DNA from: Planktothrix sp. FACHB-1365
GTDB taxonomy: Bacteria; Cyanobacteriota; Cyanobacteriia; Cyanobacteriales; Microcoleaceae
Length of the DNA: 64,000 nucleotides
NCBI RefSeq assembly: GCF_014697575.1
Contig: NZ_JACJSC010000022.1
Location: 45,383-109,382, forward strand
Direction of reading: 5' to 3'
Shown: piece after piece, positions 18,372 to 27,785 of the stretch
Layout of the letters: each line of letters starts with the position of its first letter
How positions within the stretch are numbered: position 1 is the stretch's first letter
The notes under the pieces: generated by a model
The model's database searches: none
What the model saw: only the letters and a program-made list of their open reading frames with translations
Told to the model about the DNA's origin: nothing
Made by a program: the position numbers and the translations under genes

Positions 18372-19079
18372 ATGAGTCAATTAACCTTGAAAGATTTTAC
18401 TCCTGACCCCCAACGGTTAGCCGTCTTAGCAGAATGTATCGCTGACTATGGGATTGATGAGGGAAATAGTGAATGGACAAATAATATAATTTCTAAAAAA
18501 ACCGTTGTTTATGGCAGTGGTGTGATTGCCAAACAAGGTGAAATTGTTGATCATAATGTTGACCCCAAAGAGTTAGAATTATGCCAACAATTAGCAGATC
18601 AAGTTTGCCAAATTATGGGAAATATTGATGTGGGGATGGGTTCAGAATCTTCTACCCCCTTTCAACCCTTTTATATTGTGGCTAATATTGATGATCCAAT
18701 TCCCGAAAAAATAGATATCGAATTGATTCGTTCAAAATTTGCCGGGACAATTTTTCCCCCCGCAACAATAACCGTTGAACCTTTAGAAGAAGCAGGAATC
18801 TGGTGGTCAGAAGTCTTAGAAGATGCAGATGGAAGTGAAGAGGAAGAGTATTTACAACCTTGGCGAGAAATGATAGCTTGGTTTCAAACTCAAGATGCTT
18901 TTAAAGATACGGTATTTGTTCGCATTGGTGACTATAACGTATTCTATCAAGGTCAATATAATGAAGATGAATTTCCTGAAGATATTGGAGATCAGGGATG
19001 TGTTTTTCCCCGGTTTGCAGTGGGTTTAAGTCATCATGGCAGTTTAGCCGGAATCTTTGGGTTTACTGTTCAAACGTAA
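18372..19079 (+). CDS. Conserved acidic protein of unknown function
   Basis: A 235-residue soluble, strongly acidic protein (for example EDADGSEEEEYLQPW and NEDEFPEDIGDQG). No signal peptide, membrane segment or catalytic motif is recognised. The end (FPRFAVGLSHHGSLAGIFG) suggests a compact globular fold. It starts nine bases after the repeat element at 18233-18363, so that element may carry or disturb its promoter. It is convergent with the dioxygenase gene at 19144, with a small hairpin between them. I do not recognise the family. Confidence 0.75.
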   Translation: MSQLTLKDFTPDPQRLAVLAECIADYGIDEGNSEWTNNIISKKTVVYGSGVIAKQGEIVDHNVDPKELELCQQLADQVCQIMGNIDVGMGSESSTPFQPFYIVANIDDPIPEKIDIELIRSKFAGTIFPPATITVEPLEEAGIWWSEVLEDADGSEEEEYLQPWREMIAWFQTQDAFKDTVFVRIGDYNVFYQGQYNEDEFPEDIGDQGCVFPRFAVGLSHHGSLAGIFGFTVQT

Positions 19080-19089
19080 TCAATGTAGT

Positions 19090-19105
19090 AAGCCCTTCAG
19101 GGCTT
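19090..19105. terminator. Short hairpin between convergent genes
   Basis: AAGCCCT-TC-AGGGCTT forms a 7-bp stem between the convergent genes ending at 19079 and 19144. It could end transcription in both directions. No clear T-run follows, so the call is weak. Confidence 0.4.
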
Positions 19106-19143
19106 CCAGTGAGAGCAAATCAACAAACCCCTTAACCTTAAGT

Positions 19144-19812
19144 TTATTCTGCCCATCTTCTCAATAAATTCGTATAAGTTTTAGAAACCAAATCAAACTC
19201 AATAGTTTTCCCATCCTTCGCAAAAATAGAACGACGAGTGGTATCTAAATCAAATAAAATTTCTCGATTTGCAGGGTCACGAACTAAACTTTGAACCCAT
19301 CCCACAATGGCTAATCTTACCCCTTGCGTAACAGGTTCAACTCGGTGTAACGTTGTAGACGGATAAACAATCATTGAACCCGCTTTCAATTTATAGCTAC
19401 GTTCTTCATCACTATTTTCAATCACTAATTCTCCACCTGTGTAGGTTTCAGGATCACTTAAAAATAACGTAAACGAAACATCCACACGCCAAAATTCTTG
19501 ATCTCCCATCAACGCATTATCCGTATGAGTTCCATAGGACATTCCATCTTCGTAGCGACTGGCTAAAACTGAGTGAACAATTTTCGGTAAAACGGCACTT
19601 TGAAACAACGCATTTTTTTTCAAAATCGACTGAATTTGTTCCCGCAAAGCTTGAGCTTCCGGCGTTTTCTGATCAAGCTGCTGATTGTTCTTAACCCGTT
19701 TGGCGTGCCAACCTGCGGTTGTTTTACCATCAACAAACGTCCCTTGAGTGAGACAATCAATAAAAAAATTTAATTCCTCTGATGTCAAAATATTATCAAT
19801 CGAGAACAGCAT
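19144..19812 (-). CDS. Fe(II)/2-oxoglutarate dioxygenase (PKHD-type hydroxylase)
   Basis: A 222-residue enzyme of the YbiX/PiuC group. The double-stranded beta-helix has the HxD motif (GTHTDNALMG), a distal His (TLHRVEPVTQG) and the Arg for 2-oxoglutarate (VRLAIVGWVQS). The chosen start is the ATG at 19812 (MLFSIDNILTSEEL), which matches the family N-terminus; a longer ORF reaching 19896 adds 28 unlikely residues. PiuC-type proteins are often iron-regulated, though nothing in the promoter shows that here. The substrate is unknown. Confidence 0.88.
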   Translation of the reverse strand: MLFSIDNILTSEELNFFIDCLTQGTFVDGKTTAGWHAKRVKNNQQLDQKTPEAQALREQIQSILKKNALFQSAVLPKIVHSVLASRYEDGMSYGTHTDNALMGDQEFWRVDVSFTLFLSDPETYTGGELVIENSDEERSYKLKAGSMIVYPSTTLHRVEPVTQGVRLAIVGWVQSLVRDPANREILFDLDTTRRSIFAKDGKTIEFDLVSKTYTNLLRRWAE

Positions 19813-19981
19813 AGGAGATAAAAGCGCAACATTAAATAACCGATAGCTGTTTGCACCTCTGTTTTTCGGCAAGTTTCTATAAAACCAGCTTGACAATGTG
19901 CAAATTTGTCAGCTTGACGGTATATTGAAAGACGGCTTAATCTTACCTTAAATTTTGTTGGTGTAGTCAAGGAGTGTCAAA

Positions 19982-20293
19982 ATGCAATCCAAAACAATTC
20001 AGTTATTTCTCACAGTCGGTTTAGCTGCTACTTTAGGTGCTTGTGCCCCAGCTGCTCAAGAAGGGGGTACCCCAGCAACTTCACCCGCCCCAGAAGCGAC
20101 TTCTAGCCCTGCCACTTCACCGAGCCCTGTCACTTCACCGAGCCCTGTCACTTCACCGAGCCCGGAAGCAACTTCTAGCCCGGAAGCAACTTCTAGTCCA
20201 GAAGCAACTTCTAGTCCAGAAGCAACTTCTAGTCCAGAAGCAACTTCTAGTCCAGAAGCATCTCCAGAAGGGGGCGAAGGGGGCGAAGGCTAA
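19982..20293 (+). CDS. Small repeat-rich lipoprotein
   Basis: A 103-residue protein with a lipoprotein signal peptide: hydrophobic core LFLTVGLAATL and lipobox LGAC, so Cys20 would be lipidated. The mature part is low-complexity Ser/Pro/Thr/Glu: four TSPSP-type units and then about six EATSSP units, encoded by 18-bp tandem DNA repeats. It ends in a Gly/Glu-rich tail. No enzyme domain is present. It probably forms an extended linker at the cell surface or in the periplasm. The repeat number may vary between strains. Confidence 0.75.
   Translation: MQSKTIQLFLTVGLAATLGACAPAAQEGGTPATSPAPEATSSPATSPSPVTSPSPVTSPSPEATSSPEATSSPEATSSPEATSSPEATSSPEASPEGGEGGEG
20160..20260 (+). repeat. 18-bp tandem repeats within the lipoprotein gene
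   Basis: About five to six copies of an 18-bp unit (GAAGCAACTTCTAGTCCA, with AGCCCG variants) encode the EATSSP repeats. Third-position differences are few, which suggests recent expansion by slippage or unequal recombination. Confidence 0.85.
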
Positions 20294-20304
20294 ACCCTTT
20301 GGTG

Positions 20305-20332
20305 AGTAGAGATGTTTGAGAGAACGTCTCTA
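20305..20332. terminator. Palindromic repeat acting as a bidirectional terminator
   Basis: GTAGAGATG and CGTCTCTAC arms around TTTGAGAGAA, of the same family as the palindromes at 3519, 4226 and 42911. It lies between the convergent lipoprotein and panB genes, so it may serve as a terminator. Confidence 0.55.
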
Positions 20333-20341
20333 CCCAAACGG

Positions 20342-21127
20342 TTAATGCCCAGGGGGAAAACTCCCCTCCCGCACTTCCGTACAGAACTCTTGAACGGCTT
20401 GGGTAATCGTTTGTTGTAAATTGGCGTATGTTTTGGCAAAGGGGGGTTGCCAGGACGATAATCCCAAAATATCCGAGGTGACTAATACTTGACCATCACA
20501 ATTAGCCCCCGCCCCAATACCAATGGTGGGTATGGTTAATTGCTGGGTAATTTTTTGGGCTAAATCTGAAGGGATATGTTCTAACACAATTGTAAAGGCT
20601 CCGGCTTGCTCTAACGCGATCGCTTCTGAAAGAATGCGTTCTGCTGCATCGGAGGTTTTGCCTTGTTTGCGATAACCCCCAAATTGATGAACGGACTGGG
20701 GGGTTAAACCCACATGACCCATGACCGGAATTCCGACTTGGACTAACTGAGTGACTGTTTCTGTCATTGCTGGATATCCCCCCTCCAGTTTAACACCTTG
20801 AGCACCTGTTTCTTTGAGAATTCGTCCGGCTGAATGAATGGCTTGTTGAGGACTTTCTTGATAAGTTAAAAAGGGCAAATCAACAACTAATAAAGCTTGT
20901 TTCACGCCTCGTCGCACAGCTTTAGCATGATGAATAATTTCATCTAAGGTTAGGGGTAAAGTGGTGTCATATCCTAACCCAACCATTGCCAGAGAATCTC
21001 CCACTAAAATAATATCAACTCCGGCTTGATCGAGGAGTTGAGCGATCGCATATTCATAGGCTGTCAATACTGTAATGCGTCGTCCCTGCTGTTTCCATTG
21101 ACTTAATTGTTGGGTTGTAACTGTCAT
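20342..21127 (-). CDS. panB: 3-methyl-2-oxobutanoate hydroxymethyltransferase
   Basis: A 261-residue cytoplasmic enzyme that makes ketopantoate from 2-oxoisovalerate and methylene-tetrahydrofolate, the first committed step of pantothenate and coenzyme A synthesis. Family motifs: [25 protein letters not shown] at the substrate and metal site, [20 protein letters not shown], and [15 protein letters not shown] near the end. Length is as usual. The gene starts with an ATG at 21127 directly beside heptamer repeats. No other pantothenate gene lies next to it. Confidence 0.96.
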   Translation of the reverse strand: MTVTTQQLSQWKQQGRRITVLTAYEYAIAQLLDQAGVDIILVGDSLAMVGLGYDTTLPLTLDEIIHHAKAVRRGVKQALLVVDLPFLTYQESPQQAIHSAGRILKETGAQGVKLEGGYPAMTETVTQLVQVGIPVMGHVGLTPQSVHQFGGYRKQGKTSDAAERILSEAIALEQAGAFTIVLEHIPSDLAQKITQQLTIPTIGIGAGANCDGQVLVTSDILGLSSWQPPFAKTYANLQQTITQAVQEFCTEVREGSFPPGH

Positions 21128-21155
21128 AATCAGTTATCAGTTATCAGTTATCAGT
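21128..21155. repeat. 7-bp tandem repeat (AGTTATC) upstream of panB
   Basis: Four near-perfect copies of the heptamer seen at 16927-16977, directly against the panB start codon, occupying its ribosome binding region. Confidence 0.75.
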
Positions 21156-21243
21156 AATTATATCAAGCATGACATAAATACAGTCGAATCAGACATCCGA
21201 CCTTTTCTATTGTTTAAAATTTTAACTTTTATTCTTTTAAACC

Positions 21244-22092
21244 TTAACCTAATTCTAAACTGGTAACTGCAAAAATATTTATCCAATTGATATTGGGTTG
21301 CTCACCAGTATACATTCTAACACATTCAAACATGGATTGCATTTGATAACGTTTAACTAAAGAAATTCCTGGGTTATTAATATTGGGAACATCAATATAA
21401 ATCGAATCTCCCTGAGCATAACAAGCTAAAGCCAGAAACAGCTTTTCTGCTATCTCTTCATTTTCAGCAAATAAAGGCCCAATTCTAAATCCATCTGTTG
21501 CTTTTCTAATCACTCCATAACCAACTAAATTCTCCTGATTTAAAATTCCATACCCTTGTCCATGAGGTTGATTAATCCATTTCTCAAGGAAATTAAGACG
21601 ATCACCAGGAAAATATTGACGATCATAATTACACAGTTGAGCAAAATTAATCGTTTTTAAATCTACTAAATCATTAGCCATTGTTCCTGAAATTATCCCT
21701 TGATACCGCAGATGGGAATGAAACGGTTTAAAGCCAAATTTTTGATAAGTTTTAACTTGTTCCAAAACAGCATCTAACGCTGCATTTTGACCCGGAATTA
21801 ACTTAAAAGCTTCCTGCCAAGTTTTCAAACCATATCCTTGTTGACGATATTCCGGTTTAACAATATAAAGACCAATAAAGTTAAAATTGCTATGATATCG
21901 GACAACAGAAATACAACTAATGGGTTGACCGTTTAATTCCCCAATTAAAAATTCACCGGGATCAGCACTATAAAAATTATCAACATCATCAATACCTGGA
22001 TTCCATCCTTCAGAAGCTGCCCAACTTAAGGCTAATTTTAGATCATCCGGGGTCATTGAACGAACTCTGAAATAATCTTCTATTAGGGTCAT
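21244..22092 (-). CDS. GNAT-family N-acetyltransferase
   Basis: A 282-residue protein with an N-terminal GNAT domain (about 10-140). The acetyl-CoA binding segment is IVKPEYRQQGYGLKTWQEAF (R/QxxGxG). A second, C-terminal domain (about 150-280) is as in YitH/HolE-like acetyltransferases. The substrate is unknown; relatives act on small amines or protein amino groups. The gene is alone, between panB and the small membrane protein gene, all on the minus strand. Confidence 0.85.
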   Translation of the reverse strand: MTLIEDYFRVRSMTPDDLKLALSWAASEGWNPGIDDVDNFYSADPGEFLIGELNGQPISCISVVRYHSNFNFIGLYIVKPEYRQQGYGLKTWQEAFKLIPGQNAALDAVLEQVKTYQKFGFKPFHSHLRYQGIISGTMANDLVDLKTINFAQLCNYDRQYFPGDRLNFLEKWINQPHGQGYGILNQENLVGYGVIRKATDGFRIGPLFAENEEIAEKLFLALACYAQGDSIYIDVPNINNPGISLVKRYQMQSMFECVRMYTGEQPNINWINIFAVTSLELG

Positions 22093-22175
22093 TTTTTTCG
22101 ACTCATTAAAATATTGATCCCCACCTTTCGCAGATAGGGCGCAGATTTACCGATTGATTTTTTGATAATTTAGGT

Positions 22176-22535
22176 TTAATCTAATTGATTATTAGACTTT
22201 CCTAAAATTTGATTGAATAAACTAGAAACTAAAGAAAGAACGATTGAACCAAATAATGCTGCCCAGAAGCTAGAAATTGAAAATCCGGGGGTGAAATAAG
22301 CAACTAACGAAATAGAAATAGCATTGACGACGAATAAAAATAAACCTAACGTTAGAATGGTTAAGGGAAGGGTAAAGATCGTAATAATGGGTTTAATAAT
22401 GGCATTCACTAAAGCCATTACAACCACTCCAACGGCGGCAGCTTGCCAACTGCTAATGGTAAAACCCGGAACAATATAAGCCGTTATTCCAAGTGAAATT
22501 GCAGAGATTAGCCAAGTTAGAAAAAAATTTAGCAT
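22176..22535 (-). CDS. Phage-holin-family (4_2) small membrane protein
   Basis: A 119-residue membrane protein with four hydrophobic helices and the family pattern MALVNAIIKPIITIFTLPLT followed by LGLFLFVVNAI. Despite the family name, such proteins are widespread chromosomal membrane proteins and no phage gene is nearby. The function is not established. The ATG at 22535 lies near the start of the first helix, as in relatives. Confidence 0.88.
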   Translation of the reverse strand: MLNFFLTWLISAISLGITAYIVPGFTISSWQAAAVGVVVMALVNAIIKPIITIFTLPLTILTLGLFLFVVNAISISLVAYFTPGFSISSFWAALFGSIVLSLVSSLFNQILGKSNNQLD

Positions 22536-22703
22536 GGATGTTTCCTAGGAATAAAAATCCAAATGGGGGTGCTTTTGAGGAATTTGTGATCCTCAAGGAA
22601 ACTTCTGAGGAATAGCTAATTTTACAAGGTAATGGCAAAATTAGGCATTTGAGAAGCTAATATAAGTATAAATCAGTTGATCCTAAAGTGGAGTAATCAA
22701 TAG

Positions 22704-23198
22704 ATGATTAGACTTTGGCAATCTATCATTTTAACGGTCGTTGTCGTGTTCTTGGCCTTACCCCTGCCCTCCTGGGCTGCAAAAAATCCATCCCATCTGT
22801 TTTTCAGTCATAGTTTATTACAAGGACGGGATTTTTCTAATCAGTCTTTACCTGCGGCTGAATTTGCGAATTCTAATATGGAGTTAGCTAAATTTGATCA
22901 TTCCGATTTAGAAGGAGCTATTTTTAGTAAAGGGATTCTAACAAAAGCCAGCTTAAAACAAGCAAACTTAACCTATGCAATGTTAGACCAAGCTGATTTT
23001 ACAGAAGCAGATTTAAGTGATGCTGTGTTAGTTGAAGCCTTATTTTTCGGGTCAACCTTTCATCATACAAAAATTATAGGGGCTGATTTTACTGATGCTT
23101 TATTAGATCGAGAACAGATTCGACAATTATGTCAGGTTGCCAGTGGCGTTAATCCCACAACAGGAGTTTCAACTCGTGAGTCTTTGGGATGCAGATAA
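22704..23198 (+). CDS. Secreted pentapeptide-repeat protein
   Basis: A 164-residue protein with an N-terminal signal peptide (hydrophobic [15 protein letters not shown] and likely cleavage after SWAA). About ten pentapeptide repeats follow (A(D/N)LxX pattern: [21 protein letters not shown]), which would form a right-handed beta-helix. The C-terminus ([17 protein letters not shown]) is a common cap in cyanobacterial members. It probably lies in the thylakoid lumen or periplasm. Function unknown. Confidence 0.88.
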   Translation: MIRLWQSIILTVVVVFLALPLPSWAAKNPSHLFFSHSLLQGRDFSNQSLPAAEFANSNMELAKFDHSDLEGAIFSKGILTKASLKQANLTYAMLDQADFTEADLSDAVLVEALFFGSTFHHTKIIGADFTDALLDREQIRQLCQVASGVNPTTGVSTRESLGCR

Positions 23199-23463
23199 AT
23201 ATGCAATTACTTTGGGAAATATTTCTGAGTGGGATGAGTAATCATGGGGTGATTTTTACTTCCACAACCTAGATTACACTTGTTGTTGATTATATCACAA
23301 ATAGAGCTATCTATCTGAAACTTTAACTCTGTAAAAAATGCTTATTGAATTAAACTAATTGGGTAGCTTTAATTATCTGATAAGCCATTAATAATTGTGT
23401 TAAGGCAAGAAGATAGCTTTGTAGTATTTCTCCCGTTATTTCTACTAAAATTCCTATATTCTG

Positions 23464-25290
23464 TTAAAGATTACAAGTTTTTCCATTTTCTTCTCTATAA
23501 TCTTCTGAATTGATTCCAGCAACCTGACTCTCAGGTGTAATTAAAGATTGTAAACTCGCCTTAAAAATACTTCCCTCACTCACTTGACTTTGAACTAATT
23601 TTAAATCGCCTCCCATCATTTTACAAAAATGGCGACTAATCGCTAAACCTAATCCTGTGCCCCCATATTTACTCGATGTTGAATTATCCCCTTGAATAAA
23701 AGCTTCAAAAACATATTTTTGCTGTTCTTCGGGAATCCCAATTCCTGAATCTTGAACACTAAAATTAATTTGATAATACGGTAAAGGATTATCGGATAAA
23801 TCCTCGTTTTCAGAATTAAAATCCTTAGAGGAAGGAGTCAGAAGTTCACGAGTTACAGTTAATATAATTTCACCGTGCTGTGTAAATTTAGCCGCATTAC
23901 TCAGTAAGTTTAATAAAATTTGTTTGACTTTGGTTGAATCCGCATGAATAATTGTTAAAGCCGGATCATAATTCAGCGTTAAAATATTTCCATTTTGACT
24001 AACTAAAGGTTTAACAGTTGCAACAACGCTTTCAATTAATTCTTTTAAATCAAAATTTTCTAAATGAAGTTCCATGCGTCCGGCTTCAATTTTAGATAAA
24101 TCCAAAATATCATTAATTAATGATAATAAATGTTTTCCGGCGGTATTAATCATATCTAAATCACCAATAAATTCCTCATGACCTAAATCTTTCGCATCTT
24201 CACTCAGCATTTCGCTGTAGCCTAAAATAGCATTTAAAGGTGTTCTTAATTCATGACTCATATTGGCTAAAAATTGACTTTTAGCGATGTTAGCAGATTC
24301 AGCAGAATCTTTCGCTTGTTCTAACTGCTGAGTTTGTTGATCAACTTGTTCAATTAAGTAGTTGACCGAATGAGCTAAAGAATAGATTTCATGAATATTC
24401 GTCTGAAAAGGAACCCGAAGTTGATAATTAGACTCCTGTGCAACTTGTTCTGCCACTTGCTGGGTCACACTTAAGGGTTGAGTAATCGAACGGGTCGTTT
24501 TAATCGCTGTAATAATAGAAATTAAAACCGATAACAAAGCACTAATAATAATAATTAAATTTTCTAGCTTTCGAGCTTTTTTGATCACAAGTTCGCTCAT
24601 ATCTTCTTGAATCTGAGCTTTTTTTAACCAGTCTGTCAATTGATTATTCAGCGTTTCTAAGGTTTGAATGGTTTGTTGATTAGAGATAGAGTTAAAGGAC
24701 TGATAAATCGCCTTGGTTTTAGAATCCGGGGATAAGGTCGGTAAAATAGATTTTAAAGTTTCAATCCTTTTAATATAGGTTTTTAAACTGTTTTTATAGG
24801 TTTTAAAGAAGGATTTTATTTCTAGGGGTGTAGCCACTGACCAACTGGGTTCTTGATCAATAAACTTTTCAATTTGCCCAACAAGCTGTTCTATTTCAGC
24901 TAGATTTTGATGGATATTTTTTTGATGATGATTCCAAGTTTTAGGGTTATCTGCTGAAGAGATTAAGTGATAACTCTGCAATTGGATCTTGAGAACCGTT
25001 GTATTAAAGTTACTGAATAATTGTGCTTGTTGATGAGCATCCGATAATTGATGATAAGTCTGTTTTTGGTAAACATCCGCCAGCAATAATCCTGTAATTG
25101 AACCCATAAAACCAATAGAAATGGCTAAAAAATAGCCATAACTAATCTTTTGATAAATAAACCAGCGATGCTCTGACGGGTTCTGGTGTCGAAAAGGATT
25201 ATATTTATCGATATAACCCTTGAAAGAATGGGTTCTAACTCTGTGAGTACCTTGGTGTGTTGTAGTGGATTTTAAATCTTCAGATGGCAT
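23464..25290 (-). CDS. Membrane sensor histidine kinase
   Basis: A 608-residue kinase. It has a cytoplasmic N-tail, a first membrane helix (about 55-75), a periplasmic helical sensor (about 76-245), a second helix (about 247-267), a HAMP domain and a coiled coil. HisKA follows with H346 (NMSHELRTPLNAILGYSEML). The ATPase has an N box (LLNLLSNAAKFT), a G1 box (DSGIGIP), an F box and a G2 box (GGTGLGLAISR). There is no receiver domain and no partner regulator gene adjacent. It is probably part of a phosphorelay with an unlinked regulator. The all-helical sensor region suggests a four-helix-bundle sensor; the stimulus is unknown. Confidence 0.92.
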   Translation of the reverse strand: MPSEDLKSTTTHQGTHRVRTHSFKGYIDKYNPFRHQNPSEHRWFIYQKISYGYFLAISIGFMGSITGLLLADVYQKQTYHQLSDAHQQAQLFSNFNTTVLKIQLQSYHLISSADNPKTWNHHQKNIHQNLAEIEQLVGQIEKFIDQEPSWSVATPLEIKSFFKTYKNSLKTYIKRIETLKSILPTLSPDSKTKAIYQSFNSISNQQTIQTLETLNNQLTDWLKKAQIQEDMSELVIKKARKLENLIIIISALLSVLISIITAIKTTRSITQPLSVTQQVAEQVAQESNYQLRVPFQTNIHEIYSLAHSVNYLIEQVDQQTQQLEQAKDSAESANIAKSQFLANMSHELRTPLNAILGYSEMLSEDAKDLGHEEFIGDLDMINTAGKHLLSLINDILDLSKIEAGRMELHLENFDLKELIESVVATVKPLVSQNGNILTLNYDPALTIIHADSTKVKQILLNLLSNAAKFTQHGEIILTVTRELLTPSSKDFNSENEDLSDNPLPYYQINFSVQDSGIGIPEEQQKYVFEAFIQGDNSTSSKYGGTGLGLAISRHFCKMMGGDLKLVQSQVSEGSIFKASLQSLITPESQVAGINSEDYREENGKTCNL

Positions 25291-25674
25291 TAGCCTATAC
25301 TCCTTTTCCCTCCCAGTTATGTTTGACTAAAGAATAGTTACCTGGTTCATCTTGTCAACCTCAATCCTTAAATTGTGACGTTTTAGAACATAATAGGGGT
25401 TGGTCAGAACACAATCTCCTTCCAGGGTATAACCCCCTAACTACAATTGTGACATGGCTGTGTTAGTGTTACTACTGATCAGAGAAATTAAATAAAAGAT
25501 GTAAAAAACCCTTCAGTTGAACCTGAAGGGTTAGGAAGACAGCAAAGTCAAGAATTTCAATCGAGTTCTAAATCCGTGAAGGTTGATCTGATCACAAAGA
25601 GATCTCTATTTTTTTGCCAACTTAACAATCACTATCTGAACGATTCACTTCAGTCGAAAAGAATACAGCCGTAA
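25291..25674. other. 384-bp intergenic region
   Basis: The stretch between metK and the divergently oriented-by-position kinase promoter (both genes are on the minus strand) contains the metK terminator hairpin at 25504-25533 and presumably the kinase promoter. No ORF, RNA gene or further repeat was recognised in it. Confidence 0.5.
25504..25533 (-). terminator. Rho-independent terminator downstream of metK
   Basis: On the minus strand, ACCCTTCAG-(loop)-CTGAAGGGT forms a 9-bp stem followed by a run of T (TTTTTTAC). It lies 140 bp after the metK stop and would end that transcript before the kinase promoter region. Confidence 0.8.
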
Positions 25675-26934
25675 CTAACCGACCACAGCAGTCGTTTGCA
25701 GTAAGGCTTCTTTGAGTAACTGTGCTTTATCCGTCTTCTCCCAAGGTAAATCTAAGTCTGTTCGACCTAAATGACCATAGGCGGCCACATCTTGGAAGAA
25801 ACGACCGCCACGTTCTGCGGGTAATTTTTGTAAATTAAACGCTTGAATCATTCCCGCCGGACGCAATTCAAAGTTCGCTTGTACAACTTCCAACAGTTTG
25901 TTTTCATCCACCTTCGCAGTTCCAAAGGTTTCAATAAACACGCTGACGGGTCGAGCTACCCCAATAGCATAGCTTAATTGCACTTCACACTTCTCTGCTA
26001 ATCCCGCCGCCACAATATTTTTAGCCACATAACGGCAAGCATAAGCCGCACTGCGGTCTACTTTGGTGGGATCTTTACCCGAAAATGCACCGCCACCATG
26101 ACGGGAATAGCCCCCGTATGTATCCACAATAATTTTGCGACCGGTTAAACCAGAGTCCCCTTGAGGGCCGCCAATCACAAATTTACCCGTTGGGTTGACT
26201 AAAAAGCGAGTTTGGTTATCGGGTTTAATCGCAATATCATCAAATACGGGTTGGACAACCGCTAACCACAAATCTTCTTTAATTTTGTTTTGTACTTCAG
26301 CCTCATCGGTAATCTCCCCAATGGTGGCTGTATGTTGGGTGGAGATTAAAATCGTATCAATACCAACGGGACGATCATCTTCATACAGGACAGTGACTTG
26401 GGTTTTACCATCGGGACGTAAATAAGGCAATTTGCCATTTTTCCGCACCGTTGCCAATTGTCGAGCAATTCGATGAGCTAAACTAATCGGTAATGGCATT
26501 AGTTCTGGGGTTTCATTACAAGCGAAACCAAACATAATGCCTTGATCTCCGGCTCCGATCGCATCGAGTTGTTCATCACTTAACAGTTCTCTCGCTTCTT
26601 GAGCTTGGTTTACCCCTTGGGCAATATCAGGAGATTGTTTATCTAAGGCAATCAGAACAGAGCAGCTATCGGCTGAAAAACCATTGTTGGCATCAACATA
26701 ACCGATCTCCGCAATTTTTTTTCGAGCTACATCAATATAGTTGATATGGGCAGTCGTCGTAATTTCACCCGTAATCAGCACTAAGCCAGTATTGACCACT
26801 ACTTCAGCAGCAACGCGGCTTTTAGGATCATGGGCTAATAAGGCATCTAAAATCGTATCGGAAATTTGATCGCAGATTTTATCGGGATGACCTTCAGTAA
26901 CGGATTCAGAAGTAAACAGGTAACGGCGAGACAA
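25675..26934 (-). CDS. metK: S-adenosylmethionine synthetase
   Basis: A 419-residue cytoplasmic enzyme forming SAM from methionine and ATP. Signatures: [20 protein letters not shown] at the N-terminus, [15 protein letters not shown], and [19 protein letters not shown]. Length is typical for cyanobacteria. The start is a TTG at 26934; a strong ribosome binding site (AAGGAGG) lies nine bases upstream, and the next residues ([11 protein letters not shown]) fit the family start. No SAM riboswitch was seen in the leader. Confidence 0.97.
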   Translation of the reverse strand: MSRRYLFTSESVTEGHPDKICDQISDTILDALLAHDPKSRVAAEVVVNTGLVLITGEITTTAHINYIDVARKKIAEIGYVDANNGFSADSCSVLIALDKQSPDIAQGVNQAQEARELLSDEQLDAIGAGDQGIMFGFACNETPELMPLPISLAHRIARQLATVRKNGKLPYLRPDGKTQVTVLYEDDRPVGIDTILISTQHTATIGEITDEAEVQNKIKEDLWLAVVQPVFDDIAIKPDNQTRFLVNPTGKFVIGGPQGDSGLTGRKIIVDTYGGYSRHGGGAFSGKDPTKVDRSAAYACRYVAKNIVAAGLAEKCEVQLSYAIGVARPVSVFIETFGTAKVDENKLLEVVQANFELRPAGMIQAFNLQKLPAERGGRFFQDVAAYGHLGRTDLDLPWEKTDKAQLLKEALLQTTAVVG

Positions 26935-27164
26935 TAATCTATTCCTCCTTATCTTCGAGTGAGATTGATTCAGTAGAACCGGATTGAAATTACACTACTA
27001 CAGCATCATCTCTTAATTCTCATTTTCACCGATCAGACGGATTATATTATAGAAAGTTGCGACGATCAGCAATTATACAGGGGTTATTCCCAATTTAACG
27101 AAAATTATGGGTTTAAAGCCCCGCCCTTTAGCCGAGTGGAGGGCGGATTTGGTAGCCAGATTGT

Positions 27165-27224
27165 CAATGTAAAAACTCAAATTGTTTTAACAATCCCCGT
27201 CGCGATATTCGCGGAGAGTATCAA
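27165..27224 (+). mobile_element. IS200/IS605-type right-end relic at frp 3' end
   Basis: The stretch CAAATTGTTTTAACAATCCCC, a CGCGA-TCGCG hairpin and GAGAGTATCAA match the relic at 28985-29037 and the usual right-end pattern of IS200/IS605 elements (AATCCCC, hairpin, GGGAGTGTCAA). The last bases overlap the frp stop codon. The region before it (27110-27164, GAGTGGAGGGCGG) may be the degraded tail of tnpB. No intact transposase is present. Confidence 0.6.
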
Positions 27225-27550
27225 ATACGGGCAATAGCTGCTATCTTAGTCAGCTTATTTGTGTTGAGTCCATCTAGTTCATTAAGATGTAGCCAACCCT
27301 CTTTAACCAAACTGGCAAAAATAAAAATTAGTCCTGAATATTCATAATCATATTTGCCATCTATATTGTGTCTTCTAGCACTTAAAAAGTCATGCAAACG
27401 CCAGATATCATCAATTTCTACAATCGCACTTGATTGTTTACGAACTTCGTCTATCAAAGCCTTTATTTCTCGTTTATAAGCTGTATCAAAGGCGGCTTTA
27501 GCTACTTTTTTTTCTGCCTCAGACCATTCAATCTCATTTACTTGCATCAT
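27221..27550 (-). CDS. frp: Fluorescence recovery protein
   Basis: A 109-residue helical protein that binds photoactivated orange carotenoid protein and speeds its return to the inactive orange form, releasing phycobilisome quenching. The characteristic segment IDDIWRLHDFLSARRHNIDGKYD is present. With the start at the ATG at 27550 the numbering gives W50, H53, D54 and R60, the functional residues known from the Synechocystis protein. The tandem ATG (MMQVNE) is preferred over a TTG four codons upstream. It lies 235 bp downstream of ocp on the same strand, the usual order. Its stop codon coincides with the end of an IS200/IS605-type relic. Confidence 0.93.
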   Translation of the reverse strand: MMQVNEIEWSEAEKKVAKAAFDTAYKREIKALIDEVRKQSSAIVEIDDIWRLHDFLSARRHNIDGKYDYEYSGLIFIFASLVKEGWLHLNELDGLNTNKLTKIAAIARI

Positions 27551-27737
27551 TACTAAAGTCAAAAGGTTTATTAATCAGAACTTACACAACCATAATTAGG
27601 GTTATGTTTGTTAAATCGCACCAACAGGGAAAATAAAAACTATTTATTATCTTCCCCTTTAAACCACAAGTTAAAATATACTATTTATTAAAAAATAGAC
27701 CCTAAAAAACCCACACAATCAGGGTTTTGTCTGGGTG

Positions 27738-27759
27738 GCAACGGGTTTAAACCCGTTGC
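27738..27759. repeat. 22-bp perfect palindrome between ocp and frp
   Basis: GCAACGGG-TTTAAA-CCCGTTGC is a perfect palindrome 27 bp after the ocp stop. This motif is a common short repeat in cyanobacteria. Its place suggests partial termination or RNA processing between ocp and frp, which would allow unequal expression. Confidence 0.75.
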
Positions 27760-27785
27760 TATATTAAATTAGATTCGTTTATTAA

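Noticed and set aside
20037..20309. 90-codon ORF rich in Leu/Gln/Lys in the lipoprotein gene
   Set aside because: It is a frame-shifted reading of the 18-bp repeats; the other frame has a signal peptide and lipobox.
22176..22535. Phage holin as evidence for a prophage
   Set aside because: The family is widespread in bacterial chromosomes and no phage structural, lysis or integrase gene is nearby.
26935..27060. SAM riboswitch upstream of metK
   Set aside because: The leader is short and I saw none of the conserved SAM-I or SAM-II helices.
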